Both the position numbers and the translations under genes were made by a program. From the NCBI GenBank assembly GCA_000146855.1, contig GL405246.1, forward strand, positions 2,100,771-2,116,653: DNA of 15,883 nucleotides. The letters are read 5' to 3'. This document shows, piece after piece, positions 1 through 6,317 of the stretch. The notes below the pieces were generated by a model, which was given only the letters and a program-made list of their open reading frames with translations, was not told the DNA's origin and did not search any database. How positions within the stretch are numbered: position 1 is the stretch's first letter; every line of letters starts with the position of its first letter. This DNA is from [Eubacterium] yurii subsp. margaretiae ATCC 43715 (lineage in GTDB: Bacteria; Bacillota; Clostridia; Peptostreptococcales; Filifactoraceae).

Positions 1-300
1 TTAAGTTAATATATTACTGATATTATAGCACTTAATATATCTTTTTTCTATTAACATATTTACAAAAATGACAATTCCATATTTTCAAATGACTTAGCTT
101 CATTAGGCTCGTTGGAAATGATGAAAGAAGGAGACAATATTTTAGAATTTATAAAAAATTTTAATAAACAAGCAATTAAACAAAAAGTAAAACTATGCTA
201 TAATATTAAATATTCCAGTTGTTTATAATGAAAGATTTAGATGTTATATATAAAGGTCAAGTTTTGACCTTGACCAGAAAGCATATACTTGAGAGAAAAA
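1..300. other. Gene-poor left edge with a possible ORF remnant and promoter
   Basis: No complete gene is visible here. An open frame on the plus strand runs from about 55 to a stop at 226-228. It has no well-placed ribosome binding site and includes a readable stretch from the ATG pair at 118 onward (MMKEGDNILEFIKNFNKQAI). It could be the tail of a decayed gene, but I recognise no family. The extended -10 promoter at 197-204 lies inside the end of this frame, which suggests the frame is no longer functional. Confidence 0.25.
196..204 (+). promoter_or_regulatory. Extended -10 promoter for the two-TM protein gene
   Basis: TGC followed directly by TATAAT (199-204) forms an extended -10 element about 95 bases before the ATG at 301. 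No good -35 is visible, as is usual for extended -10 promoters. The same TGCTATAAT core recurs before several other genes in the window. Confidence 0.45.
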
Positions 301-834
301 ATGAAAATTGATAGATTTGAATTTGTAGCAGGAACATCCAAAGATGACATGTTTATAGGCTTATGTCTGCCGGCAATTATTGTACTTCCTACCTTTGCAA
401 CTTACTTGATAATATTTTATTTAGGAATAGCAACTTCTTTTAAAAATTCTCATATACTCATTAGATTGTTTGCCTTTGTGCCTGCACTTTATCTTATGTA
501 TTTTTTAATTAAGAAGCTTAGAAAATATATATCGAATAAATTTGTAGTATATTTGGATAATCTGAATATACGAATATGCAAAAACGAAAAGGAGATTATA
601 TCAGGGAAAGCTCTGTATTGTAAAATAAAAGTTTCAAACTATAAACTGGTGCATATAGACATAAAAACCGAAGAAGGCAGTATATCATTTAGAGCAAGAC
701 CAAAGGAATACAAGACTCTTACAGGTAAGCTATCGTTTAATCCTTTTGGAACTGCTACAGAGTCCGATATGAAAAGCTTACTTGCTTTGGGTAGAAAAAT
801 ACAAAATACTATAGAAGAACAAAAGAATTTATGA
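301..834 (+). CDS. Uncharacterised two-TM membrane protein with a soluble C-terminal domain
   Basis: The product is 177 aa. Two hydrophobic segments lie at about residues 18-46 and 53-72, followed by a basic stretch (KKLRKYISNK) and a soluble, beta-rich-looking domain to the C terminus. The arrangement resembles small membrane-anchored proteins with a PH-like cytoplasmic domain, but I cannot assign a family. The frame is open from a TTG at 289. I prefer the ATG at 301 because GAGAGA sits just before it. The ASCH-domain gene starts 55 bases downstream in the same direction with no terminator between, so the two may be co-transcribed from the extended -10 promoter near 199. The function is unknown. 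Confidence 0.75.
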   Translation: MKIDRFEFVAGTSKDDMFIGLCLPAIIVLPTFATYLIIFYLGIATSFKNSHILIRLFAFVPALYLMYFLIKKLRKYISNKFVVYLDNLNIRICKNEKEIISGKALYCKIKVSNYKLVHIDIKTEEGSISFRARPKEYKTLTGKLSFNPFGTATESDMKSLLALGRKIQNTIEEQKNL

Positions 835-889
835 GCTAACGAGGAAGAATATACAAAAATATAAATTGGAAGTTGTGGAGGTATTGGAA

Positions 890-1339
890 ATGAATGATAG
901 GATAAAGGCTTACTGGGATAAATTTTGCAATGAAATGAATATTCCTAAAAATACAAAATATGAAGCTTGGAGTTTTGGAAATACTAAAGATATGGCAGAT
1001 GAATTAGCTGACTTGGTTAATAAGGGTATTAAGACTGCTACAACTTCAGCTTTTGAACTATATGAAGCGGGGGAGCATATACCCCAAGTAGGTGAATATA
1101 ACATTATTCTAAACGGATTAGAAGAACCGGTATGTATAACACAAACAAAAGTTGTCTACATCACCCCATATAACTTAATTTCACCGGAACATGCCTGGCA
1201 TGAAGGCGAAGGAGATAGAAGTTATAAATATTGGAAAAAGGTTCATGACGATTTTTTCCATGAAGAGTATAATAGAGTAGGTAAAATATTTTATGAGCAA
1301 GCCCCCATGCTATGTGAAGTATTTGAAAAAGTCTATTAG
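890..1339 (+). CDS. ASCH domain-containing protein
   Basis: The product is 149 aa and has the pattern of ASCH-domain proteins. An N-terminal helix (AYWDKFCNEM) and a WSFG segment are followed by ELADLVNKGIKTATTS, where the G-K-T-A-T/S stretch is the family hallmark. A PQVGEYNIIL strand comes next and the region ends with EGEGDRSYKYWKKVH. ASCH domains have a PUA-like beta-barrel fold and are expected to bind RNA or modified nucleosides; one bacterial member hydrolyses N4-acetylcytidine. The substrate here cannot be told. The frame is open from a TTG at 866, but the ATG at 890 has GGAGG at 877-881 with eight bases of spacing and is the better start. Confidence 0.88.
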   Translation: MNDRIKAYWDKFCNEMNIPKNTKYEAWSFGNTKDMADELADLVNKGIKTATTSAFELYEAGEHIPQVGEYNIILNGLEEPVCITQTKVVYITPYNLISPEHAWHEGEGDRSYKYWKKVHDDFFHEEYNRVGKIFYEQAPMLCEVFEKVY

Positions 1340-1693
1340 GATATCCCCTATTTGTCTAATTTAAATCACTATATAGGCAAAAAACTCTATACAAAATGCT
1401 TCGGATACTCATAAAAAAGATAAATTTAGCTATACCTAAGTAAAAATAAATAAAAAAACCATAGCATTGCAATTTATACTAATCTCCATTTATAATGCCA
1501 AGATTGTTATTTTAGCAAATTATTCGTTTTGCAACTTATCAATAATATTGCTGTAATAGAATTACAAGGCTTTTTGATAGGTTTTTGGTATTAATGAAGA
1601 ATCATGCAAAAATTTTGCTGTTTCTGTTCAAAATGCAATAATATTATCATATATCAAAAAGAGGAATCCTAATTTATTGAGGTGTTTTAATTT
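1340..1693. other. Intergenic region between the ASCH gene and the broken GNAT gene
   Basis: These 354 bases carry no gene. They contain one dispersed-repeat copy (1474-1594, reverse orientation) and, close to the next gene, a promoter-like pair TTGCTG (1615-1620) and TAATAT (1639-1644) with 18 bases between. No convincing terminator was seen after the ASCH gene. Confidence 0.5.
1474..1594 (-). repeat. Dispersed ~120-bp inverted-end repeat, copy 1
   Basis: Read on the reverse strand, this copy begins TTAATACC, passes through AAAAAGCCTTGTAAT and ends ATTATAAATGGAGATTAG followed by TATAA. It matches the copy at 4646-4767 best, especially at the two ends (shared AAAAAGCCTTGTAAT and TTATAAATGGAGATTAG). 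The middle is more diverged. It lies wholly between genes and has no coding capacity. Confidence 0.75.
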
Positions 1694-2209
1694 ATGAAAA
1701 TAAAAGATATCAAAACTGATAGACTTGTTATAAGAGCTTTTACTAAAGATGACGCTATTTGGGCATATAAAATTTGGAATGATCCGGAGATGTGAAAGTA
1801 TTTACCGGATGAAGCAATGGAAGAAATAGATAGCCAATATCTAAAAGAATTAGAAAAATTAGGCGAAGATGAAGAATGTTGTTACCTAATCCCTGTATTT
1901 AAAGATACTTTGGAAAAAGTAGGAACATGCAGTTTTATTGTAAGTGATGATAGCAAAACCTATGATATAGCTTATTGCGTGCATAAAGATTTATGGGGGA
2001 AAGGCTATGCAACTGAAATTGCAAATGGATTAATTGAATGCGCAAAGAGTCAGGGTGCTGAAAGAGTAACAATTTTTGTAAATCAAGAAAATATTGCTTC
2101 AAAGCGTGTAGCAGAAAAATGTGGTGCTAAAATTGTAAGTGAAAATATCTTTATTAAAAAAGGTACTAACGAAAAAAGAAAAAATTTTGAATATGAGGTT
2201 TTATTATAA
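1694..2209 (+). pseudogene. GNAT N-acetyltransferase with an in-frame TGA at codon 34
   Basis: From the ATG at 1694, preceded by AGGTG about ten bases upstream, the frame reads a normal GNAT start (TDRLVIRAFTKDDA, then IWNDPEM). It meets TGA at 1793-1795 and then continues in the same frame with KYLPDEAMEEID to a TAA at 2209. Including the stop codon position the product would be 171 aa, the usual length for RimJ/RimL-type GNATs. The acetyl-CoA motif is intact (DLWGKGYATEIANGL), as are the later NIASKRVAEKCGA and C-terminal strands. A single GGA-to-TGA change would explain it. TGA ends other genes here (834, 5185, 8223), so general recoding is unlikely. A downstream ATG at 1817 could yield a shortened 130-aa protein lacking the first strand and helix, but no clear ribosome binding site precedes it. 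Confidence 0.8.
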
Positions 2210-2265
2210 ATCCGGTTTTTTCATATCTATATCAAAAAGCTTTAGAGTAAGTAGGAAATCTTACA

Positions 2266-2296
2266 GTGGAAAAAGCTATTTAAAATATGCTATAAT
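2266..2296 (+). promoter_or_regulatory. Extended -10 promoter for the DUF523 gene
   Basis: TGC plus TATAAT (2291-2296) forms an extended -10, with a weak -35-like TGGAAA at 2267-2272 spaced 18 bases upstream. The block from about 2265 to 2300 is closely similar to the one before the DUF1697 gene (about 3991-4025), both sharing TATTTAAAATATGCTATAAT. The leader to the ATG at 2360 is about 58 bases. Confidence 0.6.
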
Positions 2297-2359
2297 GTTA
2301 AATTATTGGTATAGATAAATTGAAATTCATAGTGTAGATTTATCAAGAAAGGTTTTGTA

Positions 2360-2776
2360 ATGAAAATAGCAGTTAGCGCTTGTTTACTTGGAGAGAATTG
2401 CAAATATAATGGTGGGAATAATTATAGTGAAAAGTTAATCGAATATATTAAAGGTCATGAGGTGATTTCTATTTGCCCTGAGGTTCTTGGCGGCTTATCT
2501 ATACCAAGAGAAGCAGCGGAAATTGTAAATGGCATAGTCAGTAATAAAGATGGTACATCCGTTGATAAAGAATTTCGCAAAGGTGCTGAAATAGCATTGG
2601 AAATAGTAAAAGAACAACAGGTAGATTTAGTCATACTGCAATCAAGGAGTCCATCATGCGGAGTCAATACAATATATGATGGTTCTTTTTCAGGCAAGAT
2701 TATACCCGGTCAAGGAGTATTTGCAAATATATTGCAGGAAAACGGAATAAAGATTATTGATGTAGCTGACTTATAA
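2360..2776 (+). CDS. DUF523 (TudS-like) protein, probable [4Fe-4S] thiouracil/thiouridine desulfidase
   Basis: The product is 138 aa, a full-length DUF523 domain. It opens with MKIAVSACLLGENCKYNGG, followed by ICPEVLGGLSIPREAAEI, a helix of the DKEFRKGAEIALEI type, then SRSPSCG and DGSFSGKIIPGQGVFA. The three cysteines expected to hold an iron-sulfur cluster are C8, C39 and C100. Characterised DUF523 proteins (TudS) remove sulfur from thiouracil, and DUF523-DUF1722 fusions (RudS) desulfurise thiouridine in tRNA. That knowledge comes from the family and was not tested here. The residue before SRSPSCG is Q94, where I recall lysine in many relatives. A separate DUF1722 gene lies 2 kb downstream. 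The gene has its own promoter and a terminator 34 bases after its stop. Confidence 0.9.
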   Translation: MKIAVSACLLGENCKYNGGNNYSEKLIEYIKGHEVISICPEVLGGLSIPREAAEIVNGIVSNKDGTSVDKEFRKGAEIALEIVKEQQVDLVILQSRSPSCGVNTIYDGSFSGKIIPGQGVFANILQENGIKIIDVADL

Positions 2777-3136
2777 CAGCATATCTGATTTAATTGAATA
2801 TAACGATTTGAAAAACAGTAAAAAATCACTTTACTGTTTTTTATTGCTCAAATATCTATTTAATCTATGGATAATCTTCAGCGATAATTTTAAAAAAATA
2901 ATATATAATTTATGACTTTATTATGATCACAGATAAAATATTTTATCCATTATTTTAGTATAAGATAAACTATCAAAGCTACTAATACTAAGCCTAAAAA
3001 ATATTAAAAAGCCATATAATTGAATTACAGTAAAATTGCTGATAATTCATAAACTGTAATATCATTAACATTCATGTATAGAAATGTTATTCACAAATTC
3101 CAATTGGCGCACTGTAAATTATCCTCATTTTTCATA
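2777..3136. other. Intergenic region after the DUF523 gene
   Basis: After the terminator at 2811-2841 this stretch is very AT-rich with no open frame of note. A segment at about 2991-3055 (CTAAAAAATATTAAAAAGCC and onward) resembles the left part of the ~120-bp repeat, and TTAGTATAA at 2955-2963 matches its right end. I could not align a complete copy, so decayed fragments are possible. Confidence 0.3.
2811..2841 (+). terminator. Intrinsic terminator after the DUF523 gene
   Basis: AAAAACAGTAAA (2811-2822) pairs perfectly with TTTACTGTTTTT (2830-2841) around a seven-base loop, and the run of T follows. It is followed by TTATTGCTCAAATAT, a tail also found after the terminator at 7303. Because the stem ends in A and T runs it could work in both directions, and could also serve reverse-strand transcripts. 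Confidence 0.8.
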
Positions 3137-3511
3137 CTACATCTTAAATGCCGTTATCCAAAAACATATTGTGGCTATAAGTGAAATCGGAGTCATGACA
3201 TATTTTTCTTTCTTACTTTTTGAAATCATGTTCATAATAGTATTCAAAGATAGGTAAGCTGCAAAGAAGAAACAAATATATTTGGTAACTATAGGAGAAA
3301 AGCACAAGGAAATAAAACCCCCAGCTTGCAAAATAATTAGCATTGCAAAAATTTGGATAAAAAACGAAATGACTGCTGCAACTCTAAATTTCTTAGGTAA
3401 GATTTTATGTTGTCCACCCATTGTAAATTCGCCCAAAGGCAAACCGCAAGCAACAAGAACTGTCATAGTTGCTATAATTCCAAATAATACTGCACCTATT
3501 ATTGAAAACAT
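3137..3511 (-). CDS. Uncharacterised four-TM membrane protein
   Basis: The product is 124 aa with four hydrophobic segments: about residues 2-22, 46-66, 72-92 and 104-121. Between the first and second is a conserved-looking loop, LPLGEFTMGGQHKILPKKFR, a signature I associate with a small family of Firmicute integral membrane proteins of unknown function. The start at 3511 is supported by GAAGGGAG about ten bases upstream on the reverse strand. It is alone on its strand between DUF523 and DUF1697. I cannot propose a role beyond a small integral membrane protein. Confidence 0.78.
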   Translation of the reverse strand: MFSIIGAVLFGIIATMTVLVACGLPLGEFTMGGQHKILPKKFRVAAVISFFIQIFAMLIILQAGGFISLCFSPIVTKYICFFFAAYLSLNTIMNMISKSKKEKYVMTPISLIATICFWITAFKM

Positions 3512-3588
3512 AAATCAATATTCTCCCTTCACAAAATACAAAAAATTTCAGTTACAAATTCAAATTTATTTCTCTAAATATTAGTATA

Positions 3589-3617
3589 ATTATAACATAT
3601 TCTTATCAAGTTATCAA
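3589..3617 (-). promoter_or_regulatory. Sigma-A promoter for the reverse-strand four-TM protein
   Basis: On the reverse strand TTGATA (3612-3617) and TATAAT (3589-3594) are separated by exactly 17 bases. A TG one base before the -10 makes it an extended -10 as well. The leader to the start at 3511 is about 70 bases. Confidence 0.65.
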
Positions 3618-3620
3618 TTT

Positions 3621-3767
3621 TTATAGACCTAACTCTTGCTTTTTCACCTGTTTAAGTCCTCTGTTTTCTTGTAATAATTTTTCTATACAGCTTTTAACAC
3701 TTTCAGCTTGTTCCTTTGGTTTTAAAGCTTTTTTTACTTTCTTACTGATGTACCTTGTATAGCACTC
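3621..3767 (-). pseudogene. C-terminal remnant of an unrecognised protein
   Basis: On the reverse strand a 48-codon stretch reads protein-like: it runs through RYISKKVKKALKPKEQAES and SCIEKLLQENRGLKQ and ends at TAA (3621-3623). It is lysine- and glutamine-rich and probably helical. It has no start codon. Its 5' side is cut off exactly where the repeat copy at 3769-3889 begins, with an in-frame stop at 3768-3770. It looks like the tail of a gene whose front was lost when the repeat arrived or recombined. I do not recognise the family, and the open frame could be chance. Confidence 0.35.
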
Positions 3768-3768
3768 T

Positions 3769-3889
3769 TATACTAATCACCGCTTGTGATACCAAGTAGT
3801 TATTTTAAATGCTTCTATACATTGTAGAGATTTTCATTAACTTTTTTTGTAAAAAAACTACACGGCTTTTTAACAAGTTTTTAATATTA
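3769..3889 (-). repeat. Dispersed ~120-bp inverted-end repeat, copy 2
   Basis: On the reverse strand it starts TAATATTAAAAACTTGTTAA, contains AAAAAGCCGTGTAG, GAAAATCTCTACAATGTATA and CATTTAAAATAACTACTTG, and ends GATTAGTATAA. It aligns almost without gaps to the copy at 4646-4767, including the middle, which makes these two the closest pair in the window. Confidence 0.8.
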
Positions 3890-3999
3890 CATGATATTGA
3901 CAAAGGGGACAAATTCCAATATATTTTGCTCTTTACTCTTACTTTAGCTACTGTACTTATAACTCCTGTCCAGTTAATTTTATGCATGATTGTGGAAAA

Positions 4000-4035
4000 G
4001 ACTATTTAAAATATGCTATAATATTTTAAATAGTC
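4000..4035 (+). promoter_or_regulatory. Extended -10 promoter inside a perfect 15-bp palindrome
   Basis: GACTATTTAAAATAT (4000-4014) is the exact reverse complement of ATATTTTAAATAGTC (4021-4035) around the six bases GCTATA. The extended -10 TGCTATAAT (4014-4022) sits at the centre, so the dyad overlaps the promoter of the DUF1697 gene, whose ATG is at 4067. The dyad could be an operator or an RNA hairpin at the start of the transcript. Confidence 0.65.
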
Positions 4036-4066
4036 GAAATAAATTGGAATTTTATAGGAGAATTAC

Positions 4067-4612
4067 ATGAGATATGTACTTTTATTAAGAGGTATAAATG
4101 TAGGCGGAAAAAATAAAGTATCTATGGATGATTTAAAAAAATTACTATCAAATGCAGGCTTTGAAGATGTATCTTCTTATATCAACAGCGGAAATTTATT
4201 TTTCAGCAGTGAGCAAAGTCAAGAGAATTGCATATCAAAAATAAAAGATTTGTTGGAAAGCAACTATGACTTTTCCATTCCCTTTGCTTTGATTAGCAGA
4301 GATGAGTATTTACAAGAAAAATCAGAATTGCCTGATTGGTGGGAGGAAGATTTGGCAAGAAAAGATGTACTTTTCATACCTAATCATATTGACAAATCTC
4401 TTATTATAGAATTTATAAATAATTCGCAGTTCTACAATGAAATAGTCTATATTGGAAGAAATGCAATATTTTGGGGAAAGTATGATGAAACAGAATATTT
4501 AAAATCTACCTATCATAAAAAACTGATTAAACAGGATTTTTATAAGAGTATTACCATTAGAAACGGTAAGACATTTGAAAAGATAGCAGAGATTATAGAA
4601 AAAGAAGATTAA
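4067..4612 (+). CDS. DUF1697 domain-containing protein
   Basis: The product is 181 aa and matches DUF1697 over its whole length. It opens with YVLLLRGINVGGKNKVSM, followed by DLKKLLSNAGFEDVSSYINSGNLFF, the family's most conserved block. A central PFALISRDEY segment and a C-terminal TYHKKLIKQDFYKSITIRNGKT region follow. The usual length is about 175-185 aa. No biochemical role is established for the family. The start has TAGGAG eight bases upstream. It is a single-gene unit: the palindromic promoter lies just before it and a repeat copy begins 33 bases after its stop. Confidence 0.92.
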   Translation: MRYVLLLRGINVGGKNKVSMDDLKKLLSNAGFEDVSSYINSGNLFFSSEQSQENCISKIKDLLESNYDFSIPFALISRDEYLQEKSELPDWWEEDLARKDVLFIPNHIDKSLIIEFINNSQFYNEIVYIGRNAIFWGKYDETEYLKSTYHKKLIKQDFYKSITIRNGKTFEKIAEIIEKED

Positions 4613-4645
4613 AAATCTCACTTTATATAATTGATTTGAATATTC

Positions 4646-4767
4646 TTATACTAAAAAACAGTTAAAAAGCCTTGTAATCATGTTATAAAAAAGTTATTGA
4701 AAATCTCTATAATGTATAGCGTCATTTAAAATAACTGCTTGCTATTATAAATGGAGATTAGTTTTAA
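4646..4767 (+). repeat. Dispersed ~120-bp inverted-end repeat, copy 3
   Basis: It begins TTATACTAAAAAACAG, contains AAAAAGCCTTGTAAT, GTTATTGAAAATCTC, TATAATGTATA and CATTTAAAATAACTG, and ends TTATAAATGGAGATTAG then TTTTAA. This is the best reference for the family because it aligns with copies 1, 2 and 6 along most of its length. Its right end reaches to within 14 bases of the DUF1722 start, so the internal TATAAT (4708-4713) could act as that gene's promoter, although no good -35 is visible. Confidence 0.82.
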
Positions 4768-4780
4768 AGAGGACTTGAGT

Positions 4781-5185
4781 ATGAGTTACAAAAATACAAA
4801 AAGAGAATGTGAAGAGCTATGGGCAAAAAATAAATATTATGTGCTGAGCAAGTCCCACAAAGCATATTTGGAGATAAGAGAGTATCTGAAAGAAAAAGAA
4901 GTGGATATTGTATTTCTAAATGAAAAAATACAAGAGGTAAAGGCTTTAGATGAAAGTAAAAAAGATTTTACTAATGCCATTCTCCATATATGGGGATATC
5001 TCAAAAAAGAGGCAAGCGAAATAGAAAAACAAGGATTGTTTAATATATTGGAAGAATATATGCAAGGGAACAAAAATCAAAAATCCGTAATTGAATATAT
5101 TAATAGCTTACTGAAAAAATACCCAAATAAATATTTACAAGAATCCACTTTATTAACAGGAGAACAAGATGAGACTATGGCATGA
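4781..5185 (+). CDS. DUF1722 (YbgA-like) protein, standalone
   Basis: The product is 134 aa and is essentially one DUF1722 domain. It shows ELWAKNKYYVLSKSHKAYLE near the N terminus, then HIWGYLKKEASEIEKQGLF, LEEYMQGN and a C-terminal SLLKKYPNKYLQESTLL, all family blocks. The frame is open from an ATG at 4751 that lies in the upstream repeat; the ATG at 4781 has AAAGAGGA seven bases before it and is the likelier start. In RudS this domain is fused to DUF523 and the protein acts on tRNA thiouridine. In E. coli ybgA is adjacent to the photolyase gene. Here the last 17 bases overlap a pyrimidine-dimer-glycosylase-like gene, implying translational coupling. Confidence 0.88.
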   Translation: MSYKNTKRECEELWAKNKYYVLSKSHKAYLEIREYLKEKEVDIVFLNEKIQEVKALDESKKDFTNAILHIWGYLKKEASEIEKQGLFNILEEYMQGNKNQKSVIEYINSLLKKYPNKYLQESTLLTGEQDETMA

Positions 5186-5537
5186 AGAAATTATCCACCT
5201 ATTGCCCAAAAATCAGCTCCTTGGGCAACATAGAGAATGTTGCGCACTTAGGGGTAATGGGTGGAACAAGAAACACAAGACTGTAGATTATGTATTTTTA
5301 TATTCTCCATATCACTTATTTGCTTACCACTTATTAGTTATGGATGAAATGGAAAAAAGAGGATATAAGGTTTCTATTGAATGGAAAGATAAAGATTATA
5401 GAGGAAAGACAGCTAAAAAATACAATACCCTTGAAGAAAAAGACATAGACAAGCCGATTTACAAAGAACATGATAGTAAATATCTTTCTGAGTGTATAGA
5501 AAACCTGGAAAGCAAAGGAATAAAGTTAGAGCTATAG
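5169..5537 (+). CDS. Pyrimidine dimer DNA glycosylase-like protein (TIGR02328 type)
   Basis: The product is 122 aa and belongs to the TIGR02328-type group related to T4 endonuclease V. It opens MRLWHEEIIHLLPKNQLLGQ and continues HRECCALRGNGW, then KTVDYVFLYSPYHLFAYHLLV. R22 and E23 fall at the same positions as the catalytic Arg22 and Glu23 of T4 endonuclease V in an ungapped comparison of the N termini. T4 endonuclease V uses the amine of an N-terminal threonine; here residue 2 is arginine, so whether the glycosylase chemistry is kept is uncertain. The likely role is DNA base excision or binding. The start overlaps the end of the DUF1722 gene, with AACAGGAG about eight bases upstream. Confidence 0.85.
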   Translation: MRLWHEEIIHLLPKNQLLGQHRECCALRGNGWNKKHKTVDYVFLYSPYHLFAYHLLVMDEMEKRGYKVSIEWKDKDYRGKTAKKYNTLEEKDIDKPIYKEHDSKYLSECIENLESKGIKLEL

Positions 5538-5651
5538 GAGTTGTAAATATTTTTGTGTATATACTAAGGAAATATTATTTTCTTTAGTGATTATAAATTT
5601 TTTTATCACTGAAATAAGAATGCTTTGAGACTATTATATAATTGGTATCAT

Positions 5652-5680
5652 TTGATTTTTATTATAAAATAGTGTATAAT
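5652..5680 (+). promoter_or_regulatory. Sigma-A promoter for the GlsB-CsbD-Sod cluster
   Basis: TTGATT (5652-5657) and TATAAT (5675-5680) are separated by 17 bases, a near-consensus vegetative promoter. The leader to the ATG at 5768 is about 80 bases. Confidence 0.7.
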
Positions 5681-5767
5681 ACATTTCATATATTTTATAT
5701 CTAAAGAAAATATCTACTTTTGAAGTTTTTTGATAAATATATAAATATCAATGAAAGGAGTAGTACT

Positions 5768-6007
5768 ATGATTTGGTCACTTATTGTAGGTGGATTTATA
5801 GGATTTATAGCAGGAGGAATTACTAAAAAAGGTGGAGCAATGGGTATAATTGCTAATATCATTGCAGGCTTATTAGGTTCGTCAGTAGGTCAATCATTAT
5901 TTGGAACTTGGGGTCCAACCTTAGCTGGAATGGCATTAGTTCCTTCTGTCTTAGGTGCAGTAATTGTAATTGCTGTTGTATCGTTTTTCTTTGGAAAAAA
6001 AGATTAA
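5768..6007 (+). CDS. GlsB/YeaQ/YmgE family stress-response membrane protein
   Basis: The product is 79 aa with three hydrophobic segments (about residues 2-18, 22-44 and 50-75). Glycine-rich packing motifs (VGGFIGFIAGGITKKGG, then IANIIAGLLGSSVGQSLFG) are typical of the transglycosylase-associated, GlsB/YeaQ/YmgE family. These small inner-membrane proteins are induced by general or envelope stress; no enzyme activity is established. The frame is open from 5720, but AAAGGAG at 5754-5760 fixes the start at 5768. The CsbD gene follows after 63 bases, and co-occurrence of these two families is common in Firmicute stress loci. Confidence 0.92.
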   Translation: MIWSLIVGGFIGFIAGGITKKGGAMGIIANIIAGLLGSSVGQSLFGTWGPTLAGMALVPSVLGAVIVIAVVSFFFGKKD

Positions 6008-6070
6008 GCAATTCTTTCAAATAATTAAGTTTGAAAATAAAACATATTTTTAATAAAAGGAGATATTATC

Positions 6071-6274
6071 ATGTCAATTGAAGAAAAAATTGATCAAGCT
6101 AAAGGTGCAGTAAAAGAAGGTATAGGTAAGATAACCGGTGATAAAAAAATAGAAAAAGAAGGAGCTGCAGAAAAAGTAACTGCAAAAGTTAAAGAAGTGG
6201 CTGAAGATGTTAAAGATGCTATAGAAGGAACAATTGAAGGTGTCAAAAACATTGTAAATAAAGATGAGGAATAA
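6071..6274 (+). CDS. CsbD family stress protein
   Basis: The product is 67 aa: a highly charged, lysine- and glutamate-rich helical protein with the CsbD pattern [20 protein letters not shown], then [16 protein letters not shown]. It lacks aromatic residues and cysteine, as expected for these flexible stress proteins. CsbD is a general-stress protein of unknown biochemical function in Bacillus. AAAGGAG lies about nine bases before the start. It sits between the GlsB-like gene and the superoxide dismutase gene and probably shares their transcript. Confidence 0.92.
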   Translation: MSIEEKIDQAKGAVKEGIGKITGDKKIEKEGAAEKVTAKVKEVAEDVKDAIEGTIEGVKNIVNKDEE

Positions 6275-6317
6275 TTTTAACATCTGAGTGGGATAATATT
6301 AGTAAAGGAGGAAATCC

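Larger units (their letters stand above)
3512..4066. other. Intergenic region with promoter, ORF remnant, repeat and second promoter
   Basis: These 555 bases hold, in order, the promoter of the reverse-strand membrane protein (3589-3617), a C-terminal ORF remnant on the reverse strand (3621-3767), a dispersed repeat copy (3769-3889), and the palindromic extended -10 promoter of the DUF1697 gene (4000-4035). Nothing else coding was recognised. Confidence 0.55.

Noticed and set aside
1793..1795. Genome-wide TGA recoding to glycine
   Set aside because: TGA is the natural stop of the genes ending at 834, 5185 and 8223, and no other in-frame TGA was seen inside a conserved gene.
3282..3584. 100-codon plus-strand frame opposite the four-TM protein
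   Set aside because: The reverse-strand protein has four clear membrane segments, a start site and a promoter; this frame has none.
5577..5617. Terminator after the glycosylase-like gene
   Set aside because: AGTGAT and ATCACT pair for only six bases and the T run lies within the loop and not after the stem.
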